A DNA stretch of 10,083 bases from Cephalothrix simula (GCA_035591015.1 JAXIUW010236396.1:1-10083), one strand, 5' to 3'. Counted from the first letter of the stretch, positions 1-6,983 are shown. Translations and numbers: made by a program. The notes: generated by a model not told the origin, from the letters alone.

Positions 1-30
1 AGGGGGAGGGGGGTTTGGATGGAATCCTCT

Positions 31-160
31 GTTTCGTTTAGATTTTAGTTGCAGAAGTGTCGGCGTGTCGATCAAAATTTGAACATAATAAGAATCGACA
101 CTTCTTCAAAGGTTGAGTTTCGATTAGGAAGGGGGAAGGGGGTCAAAGTCTAAACGAAAC
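31..160. repeat. Nested inverted repeat (foldback, MITE-like)
   Basis: The outer arms 31-42 (GTTTCGTTTAGA) and 149-160 (TCTAAACGAAAC) are perfect 12-bp inverted copies, and the match continues inward with one mismatch (GATTTT against GACTTT). An inner pair, 53-62 (AGAAGTGTCG) and 96-105 (CGACACTTCT), is also perfect. The 5' flank (1-13) and 127-142 share G-rich GGGGGA(A)GGGG runs, and GTGTCGAT recurs at 66 and 167. This looks like a decayed foldback element within the intron; its outer limits may run past the left edge. Confidence 0.45.
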
Positions 161-332
161 CTAAAGTGTCGATAATTTTGAGACGGCTCCTTAAAGACAG
201 TCTATAGGCATTTCAAAAACCAAACAATCAGTGATGATTACCCAGTGTTTTAAGTATCGTTTCATGTTGATCTTAACAGAAATAACTTGATTTTATAACT
301 TCTGAACTTTTCAAAATCATCGTATTGTCTTT

Positions 333-414
333 GACCTGGAATCATTAAAATTTTCCTGGAAAAATCAGGGAAAAGTCAGGGAATGTTAAAATTGAAAATG
401 GGTGGCCACCCTGC
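333..414. repeat. Copy 1 of CAGGGAA-rich interspersed repeat (partial)
   Basis: The segment holds CCTGGAA, then AATCAGGGAAAAGTCAGGGAA, and ends in GGTGGCCACCCTG, which contains the perfect palindrome GGTGGCCACC at 401-410. The same word set (CCTGGAA, CAGGGAA repeated, GTGGCAACCCT) occurs at 2308-2580 in another intron of the same gene. Two copies in one gene imply a mobile repeat family. This copy looks truncated. Confidence 0.5.
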
Positions 415-492
415 CAGGGGACACTGAGTGCATTCACACCGGTTCCTATTTTACGATACTGTTTTGTAATCATACTTTTTTTAACTTTTTAG

Positions 493-826
493 GGCCAAGA
501 AATGGAATTATATTACCGAGACGAAAAAGTGTACAACCAGAATCAACTTCGTGAAATGGAATCGCTCGTGCGCACACAAATGCGGGCCTCGGTTATGGAT
601 ACCCAAGAACGAGATATAACTGTTAACAAACCGATTGGTTTAAACACAGTTACGTTATTAAAGGCTTGTTCAAAAGGGTTAGGAATGTCCCCGACTGCAG
701 CCATGCAAGCTGCTGAGCATTTGTACACATCTGGATATATTTCATATCCGCGTACGGAAACTACAGCATATCCACCCTCGTTTGATTTGGTTGGTTGTTT
801 AGAAGAGCAGGCAAATAACCCTCAGT
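493..826 (+). CDS. TOP3B: TOP3B-like exon with active-site tyrosine
   Basis: The exon opens at GGC after AG 491-492 and closes after T826, before donor GTAAGT (827-832). It holds 111 full codons plus one base, so the next residue is split; joined to GG of the next exon it reads TGG (Trp), matching the Trp after NP(Y) in animal TOP3B. The exon carries GLNTVTLL, the helix [10 protein letters not shown] and the catalytic motif [11 protein letters not shown], with the covalent-intermediate tyrosine codon at 745-747. The in-frame ATG at 502 is internal methionine, not a start, because the family extends well upstream. Confidence 0.9.
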
Positions 827-3800
827 GTAAGTTCAAGATTAAAATGATGATAAACTAAATCTTTGTTACGTAACTTAGATACGTCTTGATGCCCAAGGAA
901 AACGTTTTCGATATCGTTTTGTAATTTTTACCTCGGCTTTACCTGTTTGGGCTGAGTGAATGTTTTGCTTTTCCCCCTGAATTACTTCCGTATTACTATA
1001 GAAAAACCTTTCAACTTAGCGCCGTCTGGACTCGAACCAGCGACTTTTAAATCATGAGTCGAACGTGCTGTCCACTGAAGTAATGTATTTTGCTGTATAT
1101 CGGAAACCCAACAATGTTTGATCAAGTATACTAGTGATTGGCTGAGTCAGCGGAAATTAATTTGATTGGCCCAAATTTATCAGTGCTGGGAGCTTCGATC
1201 AAACAATAGCAATCATACAGGATGATGCCTAGGCCACATGAGTGTATCGAGATGACTTTTAAAACCCCTCTTTCGTAAGGTAGTCTTCGATTCGACTCAG
1301 AATTTAGACTCTACCTTTTATAGTAGAGGCCACGCCAACGACTAATACACCGAGCTTGACTCTGTGTATAATTTTTATTCCCAATATTTCAATAATTTAG
1401 AGCCTGAGCAATAATGCATAGTGTTTCGTAATTTCTTCGTCTTCGTGACATTTCGATTTTTACAAAAATTCTATTTGAAATTTATTACCTTGACGCGTGC
1501 TAAGACTGTCAAATCAATCGAAGACGTACTTGATATCATATTCGTATATAATTTATACAAAGGAAGACTGAGACACCGAGAGCACTCTGCGGACCCAGGG
1601 ATTGAACCCGCGTCCTTCATATATTTACCCAAGGAACTGCGCGTTAGACCGCTCTACTAGCACGAGTCTATCATGTATCACTGTTCAGAAAAATATAATT
1701 CAGTAATTAAAATTATTTATTAATGACTGAAGTTAGTTAACAAAGGTTATTATTAACGTTTCTACCTGTTCTGTTTTTTCGCAACATACCTATTGTATCG
1801 TAAGTTTTTTGTTTTAGCTCTGTTGACGACAAATTGCTTCCAGTTTCATTAGCCAAATTTATCTCATTCAATTTTAGTCTGCTGGTTGCAGTGATTTAAA
1901 CCGGAAGTAATTTGTCGTGGACATAGCTGAAACGAAAAACTTGCTATACAACACATGTAAGTGTCATGAAATAATAGGTTCCGGCCCTCATTTTCGTACG
2001 AGTGTTTTTGATGGTGGTATCACCGCCTAAGATAATATATAGTCATTTATATGTTTTTTCTCTCTTTAAGGGGGTCGTCTTGTACAGTATCTTCTGAAAA
2101 ATAATAGAGTTAATCCACCCGAAAAAGGACATGACGTAAGTTTAAGCATGTTTTTTCATGACATGAGTCACATTTTCAAAATGACAAATTCGAAGACAAA
2201 CACAACATATCATTTTCATATCAACGTATCATCACCTTTTATATAGTCAGTGCGGCTCTACCCGCTTCGAAAACATAAACCTGTTCCGCAAGGATTTAGA
2301 ATATCATGTTGGCCACTTACCTGGAATTCGTGGAAATCAGGGAAAATTCAGGGAATTCACAAAAAATGACTAATTCAGGGAATTTTATTATTCCAGGGTT
2401 TACACAAATATTTTTTTCATAAAAAATCTTTGCAGTTGCCATGAATTTATGCCGCTAATGATTTTTTCCAAATTTTTTTCTAACGCGTTCCCTCAAAAAG
2501 GTCAGGGAATATCTTGTGAAGAGTCCTGGGAATCAGGGAAATGCCAGGAAAAATGAAAATCGGAAAACAGTGGCAACCCTAATATATAAGGGTCAAGGGG
2601 GTTTACTTTTCCAGATAACCGCCGTAGGGCTTTTTCGGCTCATTTTTAACATCCTGCTAATTTATCTATCTATACATTTGTGTATGATTATCAAAAATTT
2701 GTTTATAAACTTTTTACTGATACACATTATTGATCAGATATTTTTTTCACTGGCTCTTGTCCATGCTTTAACGTATAAATCATTATTTTCAGGTTGGTGA
2801 CCATCCCCCCATTACGCCTATGAGATCAGCATCGCGAAATGAATTCCAAAAGAATAATGAATGGCGACTTTACGACTATGTAGTCCGACATTTTATCGGG
2901 TCACTTCATGATGATATGACCTATACTGAAAAGAAGTTAGTAATTGATGTCGGAGGTTACCAGTTCCACCATACATGGCATCAGGTATGTTTTTGTTTTC
3001 CTCAACACATCCTAAGTGACAAAAAATATATCGGCAGGTCGTCTCAATTGTAGACACGAAACTCAAACCTTGTCTAATTTGTATTTTCACCTTTAATTTT
3101 GACGTTTCAGGTAAAGGACCGTGGTTTTATGTTTGCTATGCCTTGGAGGTTTAATCGAATGAATTTGAATGAGATGCCTGTTCGAACCCCAAATTCCGGT
3201 GAAGTCATTCCATTACTTAATTTCGTGGCTCTTGAAGAATCGACTAAGCCACCCGAATATTTACAAGAGAGCGAGTTGATTGCTCTTATGGATAAACACG
3301 GCATTGGCACTGATGCCTCGATACCTCAGCATATTAAGAATATTCAGGTATGTTTTAGTAATCCTATTTCATTTCTGTAGAAGTAAAATCGAAAATCGAA
3401 TTACGAAATTTAGTTCTCGAGAAACAGTATTAGTATATCGGAATATTGTACCATTGCTATTAAAATTGTTAAAAGTATGCATATATCTGTGATATACCAA
3501 CACTTTCTGATATATTGCATATTTCTGATATATGTACTTTGCTTTGAGATTGTTTAGCCAGTCTGATACCCCATTGATCAAGCTTATATTTTGAAGCGCA
3601 TTTGTATCATGCTTTATACTCTTGTTCATTAGAGTCAGTCCATCCAGTATTCCCGCGCCACTATTGATTTATACATTTATTTGAATTCATTGGCTATAAC
3701 AAAAGTTTCTAAATTTTGTTGTTGTTTATTTAGGAGCGACATTACGTAGACGTCTGCGGACCAAGCGAAGATGGGCAAAAAGGAAGAATTATTCCAAAAA

Positions 3801-4684
3801 GAAAATTTTTCGGAAAAGGGAAACCGCCACCTAGGCCCCAACAGAACCAAGATAAGCCCCAGTCTAGGCATATGGTACCACGCAGTTTTGGGTTAGCGTT
3901 TTTATCATGCTTTGAGAATCTGGACAAAGAGTTATGCGAACCTAGCATAAGAGCGTACATGGAAAAACAAGTCCAGAAAATAGCCACCGGTGAAACGGAT
4001 AAAAACGAAGTAGTTCAGACTAATTTAAAATTATTCCATGAAAAATTTATTCATTTCCGGTCTAGTTTAGATTCGGTTGAAAAGTTTTTCGCCCCAAAAC
4101 AGTTTGATGCAGACGGAAATCAGATAAGAAACAATCAAGGTTTTGGTCGTGGAGGTTTTGATGGCGGCCGAGGCGGAGGCCGTGGAGGTTTTGATGGGGG
4201 CCGTGGCGGAGGTCGTGGAGGATTTGATGGTGGACGTGGTGGGGGTCGTGGAGGTTTTGATGGCGGCCACGGTGGAAGCCGTGGAGGTTTTAATGGAGGT
4301 CGTGGAGGCTATGATAATGGCGGGAGCAATGGAGGTTTTAATGATAGTCGAGGACGCGGCCGTGGAGGTTTTGATGGAGGCCGTGGTGGAAGTCGTGGAG
4401 GTTTTGATGGCGGCCGTGGAGGTCGAGGAGGCTTTGATGGTGGTCGTGGCGGCCGTGGAGGTTTTGATAGCGATCGAGGCCGTGGCCGTGGAGGCTTTGA
4501 TAGCGGCCGTGGACGCGGAAGAGGTGACGATAGGTTTAATAATGGCCCAGGAAGAGGGGGTGATTTCGAACGTGGTCGTGGACAATTTCGTGGCCGAGGA
4601 GGCGGTCACAATTCAAATGTAGGGCAAAAAAGAGGTGGAAGCCCAATGCCATATCAAGATAAACGTCCTCATCATGGTTTCTAG
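493..4684 (+). CDS. TOP3B: DNA/RNA topoisomerase III beta-like, 3' part, join(493..826,2071..2135,2793..2984,3111..3347,3734..4684)
   Basis: Five exons join in frame to give 592 residues ending at TAG 4682-4684; the N-terminal Toprim region (about 250 residues in human TOP3B) lies upstream. Type IA topoisomerases cut one strand through a 5'-phosphotyrosine and pass another strand through; animal TOP3B also acts on RNA and works with TDRD3. Seen here: KPIGLNT; active-site tyrosine in [11 protein letters not shown] (Tyr codon 745-747, residue 85 of this part); NPQ-W across the first junction; [14 protein letters not shown], where TOP3A would have QAHPPIHP; YVVRHFI; and HGIGTDAS (residues 260-267). 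These favour beta over alpha. All four introns have GT/AG ends (donors GTAAGT, GTAAGT, GTATGT, GTATGT). Odd features: a basic insertion of about 35 residues, no CxxC zinc ribbons, and a C-terminal RGG tail of 20 RGG triplets. It could instead be a divergent TOP3 subfamily rather than a strict TOP3B orthologue. Confidence 0.9.
1019..1087 (-). pseudogene. tRNA-like pseudogene or tRNA-derived SINE fragment (CAT anticodon position)
   Basis: On the minus strand there is a perfect B-box-like GGTTCGAGTCC (complement of 1028-1038), flanked by CTGG/CCAG T-stem bases. Upstream is a loop CTCATGA with CAT at the anticodon position (complement of 1054-1056), and then an A-box-like TACTTCAGTGG (complement near 1072-1082). 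The 3' acceptor side (GACGGCGC) has no matching 5' strand and the anticodon stem has mismatches. A functional tRNA is therefore unlikely, and a pseudogene or SINE head fits better. Confidence 0.4.
1580..1666 (-). pseudogene. tRNA-like sequence (Leu/Ser-type A box), probable SINE head
   Basis: Read on the minus strand, TAGTAGAGCGGTCTAACGCG resembles the A box and D arm of Leu/Ser-type tRNAs (AGCGGTCTAA-GCG). GCGGGTTCAATCCC gives a good B box (complement of 1599-1608). The segment between pairs poorly as an anticodon arm: CCTT/AAGG closes over an oversized loop. This suggests a tRNA-derived SINE or a decayed tRNA gene, not a working tRNA. A SINE body would lie to the left of 1580. Confidence 0.4.
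1790..1954. repeat. Long inverted repeat (foldback MITE-like element)
   Basis: The left arm (about 1790-1846) and right arm (about 1898-1954) are inverted copies roughly 57 bp long, around a loop of about 51 bp. They share core words such as ACGACAAATT, CTTCC, TTGTAT and AAGTTTTT, with about 15 scattered mismatches by eye. I saw no coding sequence and no convincing target-site duplication. It most resembles a non-autonomous foldback transposon in the intron. A structured RNA such as a long hairpin precursor is possible but less likely. Confidence 0.6.
2071..2135 (+). CDS. TOP3B: TOP3B-like small exon (65 bp)
   Basis: This exon runs from acceptor AG 2069-2070 to donor GTAAGT at 2136. Its first two bases GG complete the Trp codon begun in the previous exon. 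Twenty-one codons follow, including LVQYLL and PPEKGHD, matching the RLL...RPRKGHD stretch of animal TOP3B. It is too short to stand out as an ORF, but its phases (in 1, out 0) fit both neighbours exactly. Confidence 0.88.
2136..2792 (+). other. Intron largely occupied by the CAGGGAA repeat
   Basis: A 657-bp intron between donor GTAAGT and acceptor CATTATTTTCAG. No coding signal was seen; the ORF starting at 2516 begins inside repeat sequence and runs into exon-flanking DNA. About 270 bp of the intron is the repeat at 2308-2580. Confidence 0.8.
2308..2580. repeat. Copy 2 of CAGGGAA-rich repeat with terminal inverted motifs
   Basis: The element opens with GTTGGCCACTTACCTGGAA and closes with CAGTGGCAACCCT, whose complement AGGGTTGCCACTG resembles the opening, so short imperfect terminal inverted repeats are present. 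Inside are at least six CAGGGAA words in one orientation (for example near 2339, 2349, 2375, 2503 and 2533), plus CCTGG(A/G)A. The 333-414 copy shares the same words. Both flanks hold AATAT (2299 and 2581), but I cannot define a target duplication. Confidence 0.5.
2793..2984 (+). CDS. TOP3B: TOP3B-like exon carrying GDHPPITPM
   Basis: Sixty-four codons in phase 0 on both sides, from acceptor TTTTCAG (AG 2791-2792) to donor GTATGT (2985). [14 protein letters not shown] corresponds to the [14 protein letters not shown] motif of animal TOP3B that follows [19 protein letters not shown] corresponds to the family segment WRLYEYITRHFIA. After HFI the sequence is more divergent. Confidence 0.9.
3111..3347 (+). 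CDS. TOP3B: TOP3B-like exon carrying HGIGTDAS
   Basis: Seventy-nine codons in phase 0 on both sides, from acceptor GACGTTTCAG to donor GTATGT (3348). It contains [16 protein letters not shown] and [18 protein letters not shown], which match the TNPPDYL...[18 protein letters not shown] block of TOP3B, part of the type IA core near the active site. The preceding intron (2985-3110) is only 126 bp and holds nothing else recognisable. Confidence 0.92.
3348..3733 (+). other. Intron, no recognised content
   Basis: A 386-bp AT-rich intron from donor GTATGT to acceptor TTGTTTATTTAG. The only structure I see is a short direct duplication TTTCTGATATAT (near 3507 and 3528) with a related TCTGTGATATA at 3485. 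The ORFs on either strand here have no recognisable product. Confidence 0.75.
3734..4684 (+). CDS. TOP3B: TOP3B-like terminal exon: core end, basic insertion and RGG tail
   Basis: The exon opens at GAG after AG 3732-3733 and ends at TAG 4682-4684 (316 residues). ERHYVDV matches the RNYVTV strand after [10 protein letters not shown]. Next comes a Lys/Arg/Pro/Gln-rich stretch (about residues 8-45 of the exon, including KRKFFGKGK and KPPPRPQQ) not present in human TOP3B. The core resumes at [10 protein letters not shown], corresponding to KPTNLGIVLVHG, and continues with [11 protein letters not shown] and a helical segment ending FFAPKQF. Residues 139-316 are Gly/Arg/Phe/Asp-rich RGG repeats, ending [14 protein letters not shown]. 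Only three Cys occur, so no zinc ribbon can form. Confidence 0.88.
   Translation, partial: ERHYVDVCGPSEDGQKGRIIPKRKFFGKGKPPPRPQQNQDKPQSRHMVPRSFGLAFLSCFENLDKELCEPSIRAYMEKQVQKIATGETDKNEVVQTNLKLFHEKFIHFRSSLDSVEKFFAPKQFDADGNQIRNNQGFGRGGFDGGRGGGRGGFDGGRGGGRGGFDGGRGGGRGGFDGGHGGSRGGFNGGRGGYDNGGSNGGFNDSRGRGRGGFDGGRGGSRGGFDGGRGGRGGFDGGRGGRGGFDSDRGRGRGGFDSGRGRGRGDDRFNNGPGRGGDFERGRGQFRGRGGGHNSNVGQKRGGSPMPYQDKRPHHGF
4148..4600 (+). repeat. In-frame RGG-box minisatellite (33-bp basic unit)
   Basis: The coding DNA is an imperfect tandem array. The clearest unit is 33 bp encoding [11 protein letters not shown], repeated about four times from 4148, followed by variants with FNGG, YDNGG, FDSD and FDSG and by RGRG spacers. 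Twenty RGG triplets fall between here and the stop. Codon positions vary by synonymous change (GGC/GGA/GGT), so the protein repeat looks maintained by selection. RGG/RG boxes bind RNA and are arginine-methylated in TOP3B and other RNA-binding proteins. Long open frames in two other frames are by-products of the repeat. Confidence 0.85.
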
Positions 4685-5060
4685 TCGAATTAAATTAATA
4701 GTTAAGTGTTTTTTTTAATTTGTTATATTTAAAATCTTAAGTTATTCAATCAGGACATGATGTGGTATTACATTTAGATCTATACATGTATTTTTAAAAT
4801 GAACTCTGATAATCAATTTTTTAAATTTTTACCGTAAAAAATTTTGGTGCTATATTGTAAAAAAAATTTTCCGTACCAAAATGGGTTATTAGGGATTTCA
4901 AGTTCTCTTTATTCTTAGTGATTGTATCACACAGTCTTAAGATCATAATAGAAAGGTAAATTGAACATCGAATATTAATTCCCTTTTTAACCAATTTTAC
5001 GGTATTTTAATACATGGCCCCATTTTACATGTGAAACACAGAGTATAGCAATATAGCTCC

Positions 5061-5076
5061 TATTGCTATAGCAATA
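5061..5076. repeat. Perfect 16-bp palindrome TATTGCTATAGCAATA
   Basis: The 16 bases read the same on both strands. A partial direct copy (TATAGCAATATAG) lies just upstream at about 5044-5056, so TAGCAATATAG occurs twice within 35 bp. It sits in the probable 3' UTR. It may be a small duplication in AT-rich DNA. Confidence 0.5.
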
Positions 5077-5128
5077 TAGTTCCTTTTGAATATGAAATGC
5101 TAATGATATTTCTTGATGTATAGTCGTC

Positions 5129-5134
5129 AATAAA
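5129..5134 (+). terminator. Candidate polyadenylation signal of the TOP3B-like gene
   Basis: AATAAA is the first canonical hexamer downstream of the TAG stop and is followed by T-rich sequence (from about 5180) that could act as a downstream element. No transcript evidence is available, so use is inferred. Confidence 0.4.
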
Positions 5135-5369
5135 TAATCATCGATATAATTTTGAAATCAAATAACGCTATAAAGATAGCTTTTTAATAAGAAATAATCT
5201 TTGTTTTTGATAAATTGTGTTTGATATGATACATATTGTGTTCATTTCTTAATTTGTCTTACTTAGGTTAAGTCTTGAAAATCATGCATTTATTATTCTA
5301 CACATTCAAATGGATCGAACAATACGGATGAGCCACCGTAAAACGCTCCACTTCAAAATCTCCAAGAAG

Positions 5370-5680
5370 GAGAATGGAACCCTATAACTATATACATTTT
5401 TAAAAGGACACCGTAGATGGGTTTTTATATTTCTGATCAGTAAAAAAAAGTGGTTTGAAATCTTGGACGGCGATTTTGCACCAAGGATCCCATTTTCATC
5501 ATTTTGGACATTTTCGCACATCTGCGACACCACTCCCTACCAGGTGATGTAACTTTGCATGCCTCTCACATACGGTTAAGGAGTGACGATGCCTCGTCTA
5601 AAGAAATCTCCACGAATGGCCGAAATTTTTAAATTTTACGGTACCTCATCCAATTTTTCAACCATTTGTGTGTGTGCACT
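5370..5680. repeat. Composite interspersed repeat, copy A (diverged)
   Basis: Several blocks recur in the same order as in copy B (6053-6540). GAACCC..AACTAT..GGAC..GTA.ATGG near 5378-5425 matches 6130-6172. ATTTTGGACATTTT near 5501 matches ATTTCGGACATTTT at 6351. TTTGCATGCC near 5552 matches TTTTGCATGCCC near 6422. CCAATTTTTC..CCATTTGTGT near 5650-5672 matches 6508-6533. No coding capacity was recognised. Boundaries are approximate. Confidence 0.45.
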
Positions 5681-6052
5681 AGTTCTTAGTTTGTGTATAA
5701 AATTTTTTCGACAGAAATTATTGAATGAATTTACCTTTTGGCAACAAGCGAAGGTTAAGCAATTAGTTTGCATGTACCTCTTTTCTTATTATATATAATG
5801 TGTATAAAAATTTACATGATGTAAAATAATCTCGGCGTCTCGTAAGACCAATATTTTAATTGCATTATTTTGTAAATATTGCTCTTGAATCCATTGTTAC
5901 TATATTTGTAAAATATTTGTACTAGAATTGCCTGTATGCACATTAAATGTGCATATTTCATTTTATTTCAATTAGACAAATATCTCAAATAATTGTTTTA
6001 ACTTATTTATATACCTGTAGTTACATTCTGTATTTACTAATACTCGTCAAAA
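5681..6052. other. AT-rich non-coding DNA
   Basis: No gene recognised. The one clear structure is a short perfect hairpin, TATGCACAT (5935-5943), TAA loop, ATGTGCATA (5947-5955). The sequence is otherwise simple, AT-rich and probably intergenic. Confidence 0.6.
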
Positions 6053-6540
6053 AACGTGGGTGGGGCTTAAAAATGTCCGAAAATTAGCAAATTATTGATT
6101 TTTTGGATTTGTAGCAAATAGGAAAACATGAACCCCCATTAACTATACCCCTGGACGGGCACGTAAAATGGCGGCTAAAAAATGTTTAAATCGAGAATTT
6201 TTATTTCGAACATTTTGACCACCAGGTGGCGGTAGGGATACGAAACCACAACAATTTGACTGCATTTTACATGCCCTTTCCAGGGATGTAGTGTATGGGG
6301 GTTCCTATTATCCTGTTTGCCAAAAATTAAAAACATCAATAGTTTGCTGAATTTCGGACATTTTTAACCACCACCCTCCACCAGTTGGTGGTGGGACACG
6401 AAATTACTACTATTCTACTCCATTTTGCATGCCCTTTCCAGTGAGGGTATAGGGTTCCTATGAGAAAACCTTGGGGGGCCGGGTAGTTAACAGCAAGCCA
6501 TGCCTTAACCAATTTTTCCATCCATTTGTGTATTTTAAAT
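6053..6540. repeat. Composite inverted and direct repeat, copy B
   Basis: Left arm 6056-6170 and right arm 6263-6378 are inverted copies of about 115 bp, roughly four-fifths identical by eye. Shared words include TTAAAAATGTCCGAAA, GAACCCCCAT and GTAAAATG. Overlapping this is a direct repeat: 6203-6308 and 6351-6452 both run ATTTCG.ACATTTT, ACCACCA, ACGAAA, CATTTT.CATGCCCTTTCCAG, GGTTCCTAT, with a period of about 148 bp. This nested architecture suggests a non-autonomous foldback element. No transposase was seen. Confidence 0.6.
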
Positions 6541-6900
6541 ATCCTTGCGGACAGGAGGGTTGTTGATACTCCGTGTCATAGTCCAGGATCGTACATTGTA
6601 TGTACAGAGTGTCATTAAGGGTAAATGGGTTTATGGGTCCCTTATAAGTGTCCTATTATATTTAAATATCTTACTTCTTGATATCAAACAATTGTTTAGA
6701 TTGTATTTTTTTAATTACTGATATCTTAACACTTGTCTCATGATAGGCGCGTGTGGGTAAATTGTACTTGAACCTTTCAACGTGAGGTAAATTACTCGGC
6801 ACATTGATATATTTAATTTAATTAGTACTATAATCAAATGATCGCTATCATCAATTTGTAATATGCATGTATTTGTATAAAAATTATTTTAATAAGGTCT
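6541..6900. other. Intergenic DNA upstream of the thioesterase gene
   Basis: No coding sequence was recognised. A short perfect inverted repeat GTACAT-TGT-ATGTAC lies at 6591-6605. The stretch is AT-rich and probably contains distal promoter sequence for the gene at 6984, but I can identify no specific site. Confidence 0.55.
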
Positions 6901-6902
6901 AG

Positions 6903-6908
6903 ACGTCA
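6903..6908 (+). promoter_or_regulatory. Possible bZIP/CRE half-site ACGTCA
   Basis: GACGTCAT at 6902-6909 contains the ATF/CREB-type core ACGTCA, 20 bp upstream of the TATA box of the thioesterase gene. Position is favourable, but a 6-bp match is weak evidence. Confidence 0.2.
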
Positions 6909-6925
6909 TTATCTTCTGGTGACCT

Positions 6926-6932
6926 TATAAAA
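6926..6932 (+). promoter_or_regulatory. TATA box of the thioesterase gene
   Basis: TATAAAA lies 51 bp before the ATG. If transcription starts about 30 bp downstream, as is usual, the 5' leader would be only about 25 nt. No splice-acceptor-like tract near the ATG forces an upstream exon. Confidence 0.55.
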
Positions 6933-6983
6933 CGCAAACTATTTTTTCCTTTCAAATTATAACATTTTAAAAATCATCAGAAG

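Larger units (their letters stand above)
1..492 (+). other. Intron of the TOP3B-like gene (3' part)
   Basis: This is the 3' end of an intron whose upstream exon lies outside the window. It ends in a pyrimidine-rich tract and AG at 491-492, followed by the first codon GGC. No coding sequence was seen. It contains a nested inverted repeat (31-160) and a partial copy of the CAGGGAA-rich repeat (333-414), both listed separately. Confidence 0.75.
827..2070 (+). other. Intron with tRNA-like relics and a foldback element
   Basis: A 1244-bp intron between donor GTAAGT and acceptor TCTCTCTTTAAG. No conserved coding sequence was seen; the ORF at 1421-1660 has no recognisable product and overlaps a tRNA-like repeat. 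It also has a short inverted pair TGTTTGATC (1115-1123) and GATCAAACA (1197-1205), two minus-strand tRNA-like sequences and the long inverted repeat at 1790-1954. Confidence 0.8.
4685..5300 (+). other. TOP3B-like 3' UTR and AT-rich downstream DNA
   Basis: AT-rich sequence after the stop codon, with no coding signal. The first canonical polyadenylation hexamer I find is AATAAA at 5129-5134, implying a 3' UTR of about 450-470 nt if used. An ATTAAA at 4688 is too close to the stop to be a likely signal. A short inverted pair (ATTTTGGT near 4852, ACCAAAAT near 4876) lies in the same stretch. Confidence 0.5.

Noticed and set aside
1421-1660. 79-residue ORF in the long intron
   Set aside because: Its C-terminal half is the translated complement of a tRNA-like repeat; no conserved protein is recognisable.
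2516-2800. 94-residue hydrophobic ORF in the intron
   Set aside because: It starts inside the CAGGGAA repeat and runs through AT-rich intron. Its hydrophobic residues come from T-rich codons and no family is recognisable.
4067-4609. 180-residue Thr/Ser/Ala-rich ORF on the minus strand
   Set aside because: It is the antisense shadow of the RGG repeat; low-complexity composition follows from the repeated codons and it has no start context or splice support.
4143-4622. 159-residue Val/Ala/Glu/Met-rich ORF on the plus strand
   Set aside because: It is the +1 frame of the RGG minisatellite. The true frame is fixed by the upstream topoisomerase core and exon phases.
3872-4684. A separate 270-aa Gly-rich protein starting at Met 3872
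   Set aside because: The frame is open back to acceptor AG 3732-3733 and the residues before Met 3872 continue the TOP3B alignment, so this Met is internal.
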